In this document: positions 1 to 7,084 of the stretch, piece by piece
Position numbering within the stretch: position 1 is the stretch's first letter
Layout of the letters: each line of letters begins with the position of its first letter
Assembly: GCF_012933655.1 (NCBI RefSeq)
Contig: NZ_JABBJJ010000108.1
Span: 1-34,966, forward strand
Reading direction: 5' to 3'
Source: Pyxidicoccus fallax
GTDB taxonomy: Bacteria > Myxococcota > Myxococcia > Myxococcales > Myxococcaceae
Length of the DNA stretch: 34,966 bases
Program-made: the position numbers and the translations under genes
The notes under the pieces: model-generated
What the model saw: the letters and a program-made list of their open reading frames with translations, nothing else
The model's database searches: none
Told to the model about the DNA's origin: nothing

Positions 1-3
1 CCC

Positions 4-897
4 GTGAACGCCCGCGCCCGTCCCCTCCTGCTCGTCCTGCTGGTGTCCCTCGCCGGTGTGCTCGCCGCGGGCGGTTACCTCGTCCTCAAGGGCCACCGCA
101 TCGGCCAGGGGCTCCTACACCCACCGCGCGTGTCGGCGGAGCGCCCGGAGGCGGTGGGTGAACTCGCGGGGCTGGAGGACGTCTCCTTCACCACCTCGGA
201 CGGGCTGACGCTGCGGGGCTGGTACGTGCCGTCGCGCAACCGGGCCGCGGTGGTGCTGGTCCATGGCTTCACGGGAAACCGCGCGCAGCTGCTCTTCGAG
301 GCGCGCGTGCTCGCCCGCGGGGGCCACGGGGTGCTGCTCTTCGACCTGCGGGCGCACGGCGACAGCGACGGTGACAAGGTGACATGGGGCGACCGCGAGC
401 GGCGTGACGTCCTGGCGGCGCTGGACTTCGTCTCCGCGCGGCCGGACGTGGACCCGGCGCGGGTGGGCCTATTCGGCTTCTCCATGGGCGGCACCACCTC
501 GCTGCTGGTGGCCAACGCGGACACGCGGGTGAAGGCGGTGGCGGCGGCGGGCGCGTACCCCGCGCTCGAGTGGGACGTGTACTCCGGCTATGGCCGCTGG
601 GGCCCCCTGAGCGCGGAGCCCGTGCTGTGGACGCTGCGCCGCGCGGGCGTGGACGTGGACGCGGTGCGCCCCATCGACGGGATGTGCCAGCTCCAGGGCC
701 GCCCGCTGCTGCTCGTCAACAGCGACGTGGACCCGGACGCGCCGGCCAAGCTGCAGGCCAGCCTCTTCCGGGCCGCCTGCGAGCCGAAGTCCCTCTGGGT
801 CGTCGAGGGCGCCGGCCACGGCCAGTACGCGAAGGTGGCCCCCGCGGAGTACGAGCGCCGGCTGCGCCAGCACTTCGACGGGGCCCTGCTGAAGTAG
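4..897 (+). CDS. Alpha/beta hydrolase, membrane-anchored
   Basis: Serine hydrolase of the alpha/beta fold (297 aa), natural substrate unknown. A hydrophobic segment at residues 7-27 looks like an uncleaved signal anchor, putting the enzyme on the outer face of the inner membrane. Motifs seen: HGFTGN near residue 87 (oxyanion-hole strand), nucleophile elbow GFSMGG with Ser160, an acidic residue in the NSDVDPD stretch and the catalytic His272 in EGAGHG. The order Ser-Asp-His and the spacing are normal for the family. The start is a GTG only three bases into the window, so a start further upstream cannot be excluded. It converges on bpt with an 11-bp gap. Confidence 0.85.
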   Translation: MNARARPLLLVLLVSLAGVLAAGGYLVLKGHRIGQGLLHPPRVSAERPEAVGELAGLEDVSFTTSDGLTLRGWYVPSRNRAAVVLVHGFTGNRAQLLFEARVLARGGHGVLLFDLRAHGDSDGDKVTWGDRERRDVLAALDFVSARPDVDPARVGLFGFSMGGTTSLLVANADTRVKAVAAAGAYPALEWDVYSGYGRWGPLSAEPVLWTLRRAGVDVDAVRPIDGMCQLQGRPLLLVNSDVDPDAPAKLQASLFRAACEPKSLWVVEGAGHGQYAKVAPAEYERRLRQHFDGALLK

Positions 898-908
898 GCC
901 CCCGCGCG

Positions 909-1676
909 TCAGGAGCCGGAGGGCTCGGCGGGCTCGGACGTCCCGGGCACCCACCGGGGCTGCGCGTTCATCGCCGGGCGCTCGGTGAGCACCTCGTGCG
1001 GCCCGAAGCGGGCCTTGTAGCGCAGCGACGCGCACGCCAGCACGCGGTAGCCCAGGTACACGTGCGGAATCCCGCGCTCCCTCGCCAGCTCCACCTGGCG
1101 CACCACGTTGGCGGTGCCCAGCGACAGGTGCGCGTAGGCCGGGTCATAGAAGAAGTACACCGCGCTCCACGCGCGGGGCGTCTCGTCGCAGATGCCCACG
1201 CCCACCAGCCGGGGCCCGCCCTCGGCGGAGTCGTCGTACCAGGTCAGCTCGCGCGCGGACGGGTGCGGGAAGGAGAACTGGAGCGAGTAGTCCCGCGCGG
1301 TGATGGGCGACGGGTTCCACTCCCGGGCCGCCTCGCGCTCGGCGTGCCACGCGCGGTACAGGGCCAGCCGCTGCGCGTCCACCCGGGGCTTTCCCACCTC
1401 CACGCGCAGGTGGGCACAGGCCGCCCGCGCCCGGCGCTGGCTCCGGTTGGGACGGAAGCCCTCCACGGGGATGCGCAGCGAGACGCACTCGTTGCACGCC
1501 TCGCAGGCGGGCCGGAAGTACACCGGTCCGAAGCGACGCCACCCGCGCACCAGCAGGTGCTCGTACTCCTCCGGCGTCACGTCCTCCATCAGTAAGTTTT
1601 CCAGGGAGGCCCGCCGATCCGGGAGATAACTACAGGCTCTGGGGGTCTCGACGTCGTGTGCCAGGAGTAGGGCCAT
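909..1676 (-). CDS. bpt: Aspartate/glutamate leucyltransferase Bpt (arginyltransferase family)
   Basis: Transfers Leu from leucyl-tRNA to proteins with N-terminal Asp or Glu, marking them for ClpS/ClpAP degradation (bacterial N-degron pathway, cytoplasm). The 255-aa product starts at an ATG giving MALLLAHDVETPR and shows the family signature CSYLPDRRASLE, the Cys-rich stretch FRPACEACNECVSLR, the RSQRR basic motif, and the C-terminal GNAT-like block YLGYR..C.SLRYKARFGPHEVL. Length matches typical Bpt (about 240-260 aa). A longer frame adds 34 residues of arginine/glycine-rich sequence that does not look like the family, so I reject that start. The distinction between leucyl (Bpt) and arginyl (Ate) specificity rests on the short bacterial form. 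It is divergent from the small acidic protein gene. Confidence 0.9.
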   Translation of the reverse strand: MALLLAHDVETPRACSYLPDRRASLENLLMEDVTPEEYEHLLVRGWRRFGPVYFRPACEACNECVSLRIPVEGFRPNRSQRRARAACAHLRVEVGKPRVDAQRLALYRAWHAEREAAREWNPSPITARDYSLQFSFPHPSARELTWYDDSAEGGPRLVGVGICDETPRAWSAVYFFYDPAYAHLSLGTANVVRQVELARERGIPHVYLGYRVLACASLRYKARFGPHEVLTERPAMNAQPRWVPGTSEPAEPSGS

Positions 1677-1821
1677 GTCCGTCCCCGTTTCCTGTCTCCC
1701 GCGTAAGCCGCCGTCAAGTCGTGGGACGCCCGCCGGAATGCCCCGCGTCCAGGGCGCCGCGTGCGGCCTGACAGACACGCCGAGTCCTTCTCCCCCGCCC
1801 GTCTGGTACCGCAGGTCGGGC

Positions 1822-1837
1822 TGGCATGGCGACTGCA
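1822..1837 (+). promoter_or_regulatory. Sigma-54 (-24/-12) promoter candidate
   Basis: The 16 bases TGGCATGGCGACTGCA match the RpoN consensus TGGCAC-GNNNN-TTGCA with the invariant GG and GC at the required spacing and only two mismatches in the other conserved positions. The predicted transcription start lies near 1849, about 30 bases before the ATG at 1879 and upstream of its AGGAGG ribosome site. Myxobacteria carry many sigma-54 activators, which fits. Confidence 0.6.
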
Positions 1838-1878
1838 GAACATCCGCGTGCCGCCCGTGGGGGGGCAGGAGGTTTTAC

Positions 1879-2139
1879 ATGGCCCGCGACAGCATGCAGC
1901 CCTGGCTGGACCGCCTTTCCGACGCCGAACTCGACGCAACGGGAGCGTCGCCGCGCTCGGACTTCGGGTGGCGCGAATGGGATGGCCAGGACTCCGCCGC
2001 GGGCTCCCGCTCCCACGGATATTCATCAAACCAGGACAATCCTGCCATGCAGGTCAATCCTGCCCTCCAGGTCCAGTCCGACCCTTCCGAGGAAGACATG
2101 TTCGACGACGAGTTCGACTTCACGGTCGCCAGCTACTGA
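1879..2139 (+). CDS. Small acidic protein of unknown function
   Basis: An 86-aa hydrophilic, acidic protein that I do not recognise. The start is well supported: AGGAGG sits 7 bases before the ATG. There is no signal peptide, membrane segment or cysteine. Residues 54-66 contain a short duplication, NPAMQV-NPALQV, encoded by two near-identical 18-base units at 2038-2073. The C-terminus is strongly acidic and aromatic (SEEDMFDDEFDFTVASY), the sort of charged spacer followed by a distinct tail seen in some leader-core peptides, but no known RiPP signature is visible. A sigma-54-type promoter lies just upstream. Genes for a glycosyltransferase, a PLP decarboxylase and an ATP-grasp enzyme follow. 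It could equally be a small regulatory or structural protein. Confidence 0.65.
   Translation: MARDSMQPWLDRLSDAELDATGASPRSDFGWREWDGQDSAAGSRSHGYSSNQDNPAMQVNPALQVQSDPSEEDMFDDEFDFTVASY
2038..2073 (+). repeat. Two 18-bp tandem repeats inside the small acidic gene
   Basis: AATCCTGCCATGCAGGTC is followed directly by AATCCTGCCCTCCAGGTC, differing at two positions. It encodes the in-frame duplication NPAMQV/NPALQV. Confidence 0.85.
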
Positions 2140-2170
2140 ACGCCCGCCCCGCGTCCAAAAGGGCGATGGA

Positions 2171-2189
2171 TGCGTCACCCGCGGACGCA
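2171..2189 (+). terminator. Possible hairpin after the small acidic gene
   Basis: TGCGTC and GACGCA form a 6-bp stem around a 7-base loop, 31 bases past the stop codon at 2139. There is no T-run, so termination is only a guess. Confidence 0.25.
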
Positions 2190-2344
2190 GGATGTGCCGT
2201 GTCCGCGCAAGAACTGCGTGCCTGCTCGAGCGTCCCGGAAGCCCCGGTGGAGCGAGCAGCCGAGCATCACCGGTGCCAGGAGCGTGCAGGCACGCGGGGG
2301 GCCGCGCCGGGGCCAACGTCTTCCCGCCAGTGGGCGCCGCCGCG

Positions 2345-2350
2345 TATAAG
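2345..2350 (+). promoter_or_regulatory. -10 element candidate giving a leaderless GT2 transcript
   Basis: TATAAG stands out in very GC-rich DNA and ends six bases before the ATG at 2357. A start site 7 bases downstream would fall on the A of that ATG. No Shine-Dalgarno sequence is visible before the ATG, consistent with a leaderless message. The -35 region (about 2321-2326, TTCCCG) is weak. Confidence 0.35.
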
Positions 2351-2356
2351 TCGCGC

Positions 2357-3208
2357 ATGTCCGCGATTGACGTGTCGGTGGTGATGCCCACCCACAAGCG
2401 AGAAAAGGAAGTGGTGGAGGCCATCCGCTCCGTGCTTCGGCAGGAGGGGGTGAGCGTCGAGGTCATCGTCCTCGATGACACGCCCGAGGGCACGGCGCGC
2501 GCGGCGGTGGAAGGCATCGGCGACGCGCGGGTGCGCTACGTCGTGAACGACCCGCCCTCCAAGGGCCGCCCGGCGGTGGTGCGCAACCACGGGGCCACGC
2601 TGGCGAAGGGCCGCTACCTGCACTTCCTGGACGACGACGACATGCTCGCCGAGGGCGCGCTGCGCGGCATGGTGAGCGCGCTGGACGCGCGGCCGGACGC
2701 GGGCGTGGCGGTGGGCTGGGTGGTGCCCTTCGGCGACGACGCGGACTGGCTGAAGGACAAGAGCGAGTACTTCCAGTGGGCCGCCAAGGTGGGCGCCAGC
2801 ACGCCCAACAGCGCGTGGACGGTGGCGCACATCCTCTTCCGCGGCACGCTGTATGTGAATTCGGCGTGCATGGTGCGCCGCGAGCACTTCGCGCCGCTGG
2901 GTGGCTTCGACGCCAGCATCCCCGTCTACGAGGACGTGGACTTCTACCTGCGGGCCATCCGCGCGTACGGGCACGTGTACGTGGACCGCCCCATCCTCCA
3001 CTACCGCACGGGCCGCCCCTCGCTGATGCACAACCTGGGCAAGGACGGCACGCTGGTGGTGCAGTCCAACGAGATGATCCACGGCAAGTACCGCAGGACG
3101 AACGGCGCGCTGGAGTACCGCACCCTGCAGCTGCTGATGCGGGCGCTGCCCTTCGACGTGGCCAAGAAGCTGCCGCTGAAGCTTCCGAACCAGGGGCGGG
3201 TGTCGTGA
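2357..3208 (+). CDS. Glycosyltransferase family 2
   Basis: A 283-aa GT-A-fold glycosyltransferase that should move a sugar from a nucleotide donor to an unknown acceptor in the cytoplasm. Residues 5-15 (DVSVVMPTHKR) form the first beta strand of the nucleotide-binding fold, the metal-binding DXD site is FLDDDD at 90-95, and the probable catalytic acid/base region is YEDVDF at 191-196. There is no membrane segment. The open frame continues upstream with nonsense-like sequence, so I use the ATG at 2357, which starts the canonical fold. Its stop overlaps the start of the decarboxylase (GTGA), so the two are translationally coupled and probably work in the same pathway. Confidence 0.88.
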   Translation: MSAIDVSVVMPTHKREKEVVEAIRSVLRQEGVSVEVIVLDDTPEGTARAAVEGIGDARVRYVVNDPPSKGRPAVVRNHGATLAKGRYLHFLDDDDMLAEGALRGMVSALDARPDAGVAVGWVVPFGDDADWLKDKSEYFQWAAKVGASTPNSAWTVAHILFRGTLYVNSACMVRREHFAPLGGFDASIPVYEDVDFYLRAIRAYGHVYVDRPILHYRTGRPSLMHNLGKDGTLVVQSNEMIHGKYRRTNGALEYRTLQLLMRALPFDVAKKLPLKLPNQGRVS

Positions 3209-4662
3209 GCCTCAAGAGCCGAATCGTCGGAACCGCGAAGCGTCAGGTGAAGCAGACGCTGCGCCCGGTGCTCCAGCGGGCCATGGCGCCCGCGCGCACC
3301 GCCGTGCCCGCCTCGCACTGGGGGCTGGAGCACCGCCCCGGCCAGGGCCTGTGCCTGGAGGGCGTGCCCCTCAAGGACCTGGTGGCCCGGCATGGCTCGC
3401 CGCTGCACGTGGTGCACCTGGCCGCGCTGCGCCGCAACGCGGAGCGCTTCCTCGCGGTGCCGCCGGGCCGCGCGGGGGGCTGCGAGGTCTATTACTCGTA
3501 CAAGACGAACCCGGTGCCGGGCGTGCTGTCGTACCTGCACGGCCTGGGCGTGGGCGCGGAGGTCATCTCCGCGTACGAGATGTGGCTGGCGCTGAAGCTG
3601 GGCGTGGCCCCCGAGCGCATCGTCTACAACGGCCCGGTGAAGTCCGAGGCCTCCGTGCGCGAGGCCATCTCCCGCGGCATCCAGCTGCTCGCCGCCAACC
3701 ACGCCGAGGAGCTGGCCGTCTTCTCGCGGCTGGCCGCCGAGGTGGGCCGCCGCCCGCGCGTGGCGGTGCGGGTGAGCACGAACAGCGGCTGGTCCGCGCA
3801 GTTCGGCACGCCCATCGCCGGGGGCGCCGCGCTGCGGGCCTACCAGCAGGCCTGTGCCTCCAAGCACCTGGACGTCGTGGGCCTGCACGCCCACCGCGGC
3901 GAAACCATCCGCACCGAGGGAGACCTCACCGGCTTCGTGGAGTCGGTGCTCGCCTTCACGGACACGCTGCACCAGGAGCTGGGGTTGGATTTGGAGGTGC
4001 TGGACCTCGGCGGCAGCCTGTGCACGCCGACGGTGGAGCACATCGCCGAGCGGGACTGGCGGCTCAACCTCACCTTCTTCCGGGACGTGCCGGCGCCGGA
4101 CCCGGCGGCGTCGCTGTCCATCGAGCGCTACGTGGCGCTGGTGGTGGAGATGGTGGAGTCGCACTACGCGCGCCAGGGCCGGAAGCGCCCGCGCATCTTC
4201 CTGGAGCCGGGCCGCGCCATGACGGGCGACACGCAGCTGCTCCTCGGCCGCGTGCACGCGCTCAAGGCGGCGGAGGACCGCGCCTACGCGGTGCTCGACG
4301 CCGGCATCAACCATGCGGAGTGCGTGCGCAACGAGTACCACCAGCTCTTCCACGTGGACCGGCCGGACGCGCCCGCCGAGCAGGTGTACACGGTGGTGGG
4401 CCCCATCTGCACGCCGGGGGACACGCTCTACCACGCGAAGCGGCTGCCGGAGCTGAGCGTGGGAGACACGCTGGCCATCATGGACGCGGGGGCCTACTTC
4501 GTGCCCTTCGCCACGTCCTTCTCCTATCCGCAGCCGGCCATCCTCGCGCTGGACGGCGGGAAGGAGCAGCTGCTGCGCCGCGCGGAGACCTTCGACGACC
4601 AGGTCGCCCTGGACGCGCCGGCCGCCGCCACCGCGACGGCCTCGAAGCCCGAGGCCGCCTGA
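3205..4662 (+). CDS. PLP-dependent fold-III decarboxylase (Orn/DAP/Arg decarboxylase family)
   Basis: A 485-aa pyridoxal-phosphate enzyme of the alanine-racemase-like fold III family. Lys100 in YYSYKTNP is the expected Schiff-base lysine. LHAHRGE, LDLGGS and IFLEPGR follow in the usual order, and GPICTPGDTL (Cys402, Asp406) matches the conserved C-terminal Cys...Asp substrate motif contributed across the dimer. DAGAY is also present. The first 40 residues are a basic extension not typical of LysA. The GTG start overlaps the stop of the glycosyltransferase by 4 bp. Substrate is not readable from sequence; secondary-metabolism or polyamine-type relatives are as likely as diaminopimelate decarboxylase, because the HVGSQ-type motif is altered to LHAHRGE. 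Confidence 0.85.
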   Translation: MSLKSRIVGTAKRQVKQTLRPVLQRAMAPARTAVPASHWGLEHRPGQGLCLEGVPLKDLVARHGSPLHVVHLAALRRNAERFLAVPPGRAGGCEVYYSYKTNPVPGVLSYLHGLGVGAEVISAYEMWLALKLGVAPERIVYNGPVKSEASVREAISRGIQLLAANHAEELAVFSRLAAEVGRRPRVAVRVSTNSGWSAQFGTPIAGGAALRAYQQACASKHLDVVGLHAHRGETIRTEGDLTGFVESVLAFTDTLHQELGLDLEVLDLGGSLCTPTVEHIAERDWRLNLTFFRDVPAPDPAASLSIERYVALVVEMVESHYARQGRKRPRIFLEPGRAMTGDTQLLLGRVHALKAAEDRAYAVLDAGINHAECVRNEYHQLFHVDRPDAPAEQVYTVVGPICTPGDTLYHAKRLPELSVGDTLAIMDAGAYFVPFATSFSYPQPAILALDGGKEQLLRRAETFDDQVALDAPAAATATASKPEAA

Positions 4663-4687
4663 GCGTCACGCCGGGTGCTCGACCGGC

Positions 4688-5986
4688 TCAGCGGTTGAGC
4701 ACCATGGCGCGCACGAAGGCGCGGGGGTGGCGCGCGGTGAAGTAGAGAATCTGCGCCACCTCCACCGCGGTGGGCACCAGGTCATCCGAGTCGATGAGCG
4801 GGTCCACGAGGATGCCGCGGTGCTCCTCCATCCACCGCCGCCACTGGCGCGCCTCGTCGCCCGGGAGCGCGCCGGACAGCCGCTGGAGGTTGAGGAGCAT
4901 CTCCAGGGAGATGCGGTTGCAGAACGCCTCGCCCCGCCCCCGCCACTCGCGCGCCGCCTTCACCTCGCGCAGGAGCGCGTCCCGGTCTCCCACCGCCGCG
5001 TGATAGGCCAGCAGCGGCAGGGGCAGCCCGCGGGCGATGTCGAAGGCCATCTGCCCGTAGTAGCGGGGGTTGAAGTCGATGAGGAGGAAGTCGTCCTTCG
5101 TCTGGATGAACTCCACCTCGAAGACGCCGTGGTAGCGCAGGCGCCGGCACAGGCGCTTCAGGCCCTCGGCGAGGTCGGCGCGCACGGGGGCGGACTCGAA
5201 GCACACGCCCACGCCCAGGCGCCGGGGGCGCTGGAGCACCTTCATGGCGCCGCGCACCTCGAACACCTCGCCCGTCTCGTCCATGAAGCCGGACAGGCTG
5301 TAGATGCCCTGCGCCGCCTCGGGGTGGAACTCCTGCACCATGGGGCGCGTCACCGCCGGGTCGAACCGCACCAGCATGTCCGCGTACCCGTCGCGCGAGA
5401 AGGCGCGGTACTCCTCGATGAGCTGCGCGGGCTCGGAGACGGGATGTCCCTTGCGGTGGGTGGAGTAGAGAATCTGGGTGGTGGGCTTGATGAGGACGGG
5501 GAAGCCCGCCTCCTTCGCCACCGCGGACAGGTCCGCCTCGGACTCGGGGAACCAGGTGCGAGGCAGCCGCAGCCCCACCTCCTGGCCCACCTCGAAGAGC
5601 TTGCGCTTGTTGAGCAGGCCGTAGACGGCGTCCACGCCCGGGTCATAGAGGTGGAAGAACTCGGACAGCGCGTCGCGGTGGACGGACACCAGCCAGGCCA
5701 GCTCGTCGCTGGTGGGATAGAGCACGTGCTGGCGCGGCTCGCGGCGGCCGAAGTCGAGCAGCCACGCGATGAACTCCTCGGCCCGGGACTCGGGTGGACA
5801 CTGGACGCGGCGGCCCACGTAGCGGGACCAGCTCGCGGGCCCCAGCTTCGTGGGGTCCGCCACGGTGACGTCGATGCCGTTGCGCCCGAAACAGCGCGCG
5901 GCCGCGAGCGTGCCGTAGAAGCCCGCGGAGAAGAGCAGCACGGATGGCCGGCCCTCCACTCGCGCACGGGGTGCCTGCTCCACCAT
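4688..5986 (-). CDS. ATP-grasp ligase (COG3919-like)
   Basis: A 432-aa ATP-grasp enzyme expected to activate a carboxylate as acyl phosphate and join it to an amine or similar nucleophile. An N-terminal Rossmann-like half (PSVLLFSAGFYGTLAAAR) is followed by the ATP-binding lysine region FPVLIKPT (Lys168) and the Mg-binding end VEF...LLIDFNPRYYGQ (Glu292, Asp304, Asn306). It resembles the predicted carbamoyl-phosphate-synthase-like group that includes D-aspartate ligases. I chose the ATG at 5986 for its AGAGGA ribosome site; an ATG at 6085 in frame is possible but lacks one. It converges on the decarboxylase with a 25-bp gap, so the pathway link is inferred from position only. Confidence 0.82.
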   Translation of the reverse strand: MVEQAPRARVEGRPSVLLFSAGFYGTLAAARCFGRNGIDVTVADPTKLGPASWSRYVGRRVQCPPESRAEEFIAWLLDFGRREPRQHVLYPTSDELAWLVSVHRDALSEFFHLYDPGVDAVYGLLNKRKLFEVGQEVGLRLPRTWFPESEADLSAVAKEAGFPVLIKPTTQILYSTHRKGHPVSEPAQLIEEYRAFSRDGYADMLVRFDPAVTRPMVQEFHPEAAQGIYSLSGFMDETGEVFEVRGAMKVLQRPRRLGVGVCFESAPVRADLAEGLKRLCRRLRYHGVFEVEFIQTKDDFLLIDFNPRYYGQMAFDIARGLPLPLLAYHAAVGDRDALLREVKAAREWRGRGEAFCNRISLEMLLNLQRLSGALPGDEARQWRRWMEEHRGILVDPLIDSDDLVPTAVEVAQILYFTARHPRAFVRAMVLNR

Positions 5987-6176
5987 GGCGTCCTCTGTCT
6001 CCCTGGATGACTCGGGCACTCCGGGTTCCCTGGCGGTACTCGCGTCGAGCCCCGCGGGTGTGAGGGAATGGAGGTGCCGTTTCATGAATTCGCGGCGCAG
6101 AATAGCCGCACCGCCCCCACTTTTCTCCTCTCCTCTTCTTCTCGCAGACTGGGAAGCACGGGGACGTGCCGACCCG

Positions 6177-6992
6177 TCAGGGAGGAACGCCCTCCCGGGG
6201 CCGCCACAGGAGGAAGCCGCTGGCGAGCAGCCATGCGTCGGTCTCCACCGCTCCGGTGCGAGCGGCCAGGCGCAGGGCGGCCTCACCGAAGGCGTCGGGT
6301 GGCGCGGTATGCCCCGCGGTACGAGCCTCCTGCCAGGCGGCGACCCATTCGGCGAAGAAGGCGTGGATGGGCTCACCGGGGCGGACCCGGCGGCGGAGGT
6401 CGCGGGGGAGCCAGTCGCGGAACAGCAGCGGGGCGAAGCCGTGGCTGAAGTCGGTGTGGAAGAGCAGGGCCTCGCGGGTGGGCGGGGCCTCCGCGCCTTC
6501 CGGCCGCCGCAGCAGGTGCGCGGTGAGGATGGCGCCCGTCGGGTCCGAGCTGCCCTCCACGAGCAGGCCGGACGGCAGGAGGTAGCCGCCCAGCGTCCGG
6601 TGGGCCTCGGGGACGCGCTCGGGCGGGCCCTGTCGCAGCAGGTTCATGGCCCGGATGAGGCGGGCGGGCTCGTCCGCTCCGAGCGGCAGCTCGAAGCCGC
6701 CCTGGCGGAAGTGCGTGCGGGCATCGGCATGCGCGGCGGCGGCGCGGGCGCGCTCCGCGTCCAGCTCCACGCCGATGACGGGGAGCTCGGGCTGGAGGGC
6801 CCGGAAGGCGTCGGCGCTCTCCAGCGTCGTCCAGGGGTGCTCGCCGAAGCCCACGTCGACGAAGACGGCGCGGGCCCAGGGGCCGTCGTGGCGGCGCAGC
6901 AGCTCGGGCTCGCGGCGGCACAGGTACGCATCGAGCGCGCGCAGGCGGCCGCGCGAAGTCCTTCCGCGCGTCTTCGTGTCCAGCGACGACAT
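6177..6992 (-). CDS. Putative class I SAM-dependent methyltransferase
   Basis: A 271-aa cytoplasmic protein. Residues 43-50 (VFVDVGFG) look like the glycine-rich SAM motif I and GVELD at 74-78 like the acidic motif II that binds the ribose hydroxyls; MNLLRQG further on fits the motif-IV region. The C-terminal half (LLFRDWLPRDL...HAFFAEW) is not a domain I know. The start ATG has GAGCGGGG upstream. The methyl acceptor cannot be predicted, and the protein could be a non-catalytic relative. Confidence 0.65.
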   Translation of the reverse strand: MSSLDTKTRGRTSRGRLRALDAYLCRREPELLRRHDGPWARAVFVDVGFGEHPWTTLESADAFRALQPELPVIGVELDAERARAAAAHADARTHFRQGGFELPLGADEPARLIRAMNLLRQGPPERVPEAHRTLGGYLLPSGLLVEGSSDPTGAILTAHLLRRPEGAEAPPTREALLFHTDFSHGFAPLLFRDWLPRDLRRRVRPGEPIHAFFAEWVAAWQEARTAGHTAPPDAFGEAALRLAARTGAVETDAWLLASGFLLWRPREGVPP

Positions 6993-7084
6993 GCCCCGCT
7001 CATGGGCGAGCCGCGCGCTGGCGTCAAGTGCGTGGGGGGCCCGGGTTTCCTCGGGTGGACGTGGGCCGGTAGGCTGAAGGCACC

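Noticed and set aside
2140-2356. Additional gene between the small acidic protein and GT2
   Set aside because: Frames here are open only by GC bias; no ribosome site or plausible protein. It contains a weak hairpin and the GT2 promoter candidate.
2776-3204. Upstream extension of the decarboxylase frame inside the GT2 gene
   Set aside because: Out-of-frame translation of GT2 without domain character; the GTGA overlap at 3205 is a normal coupled start.
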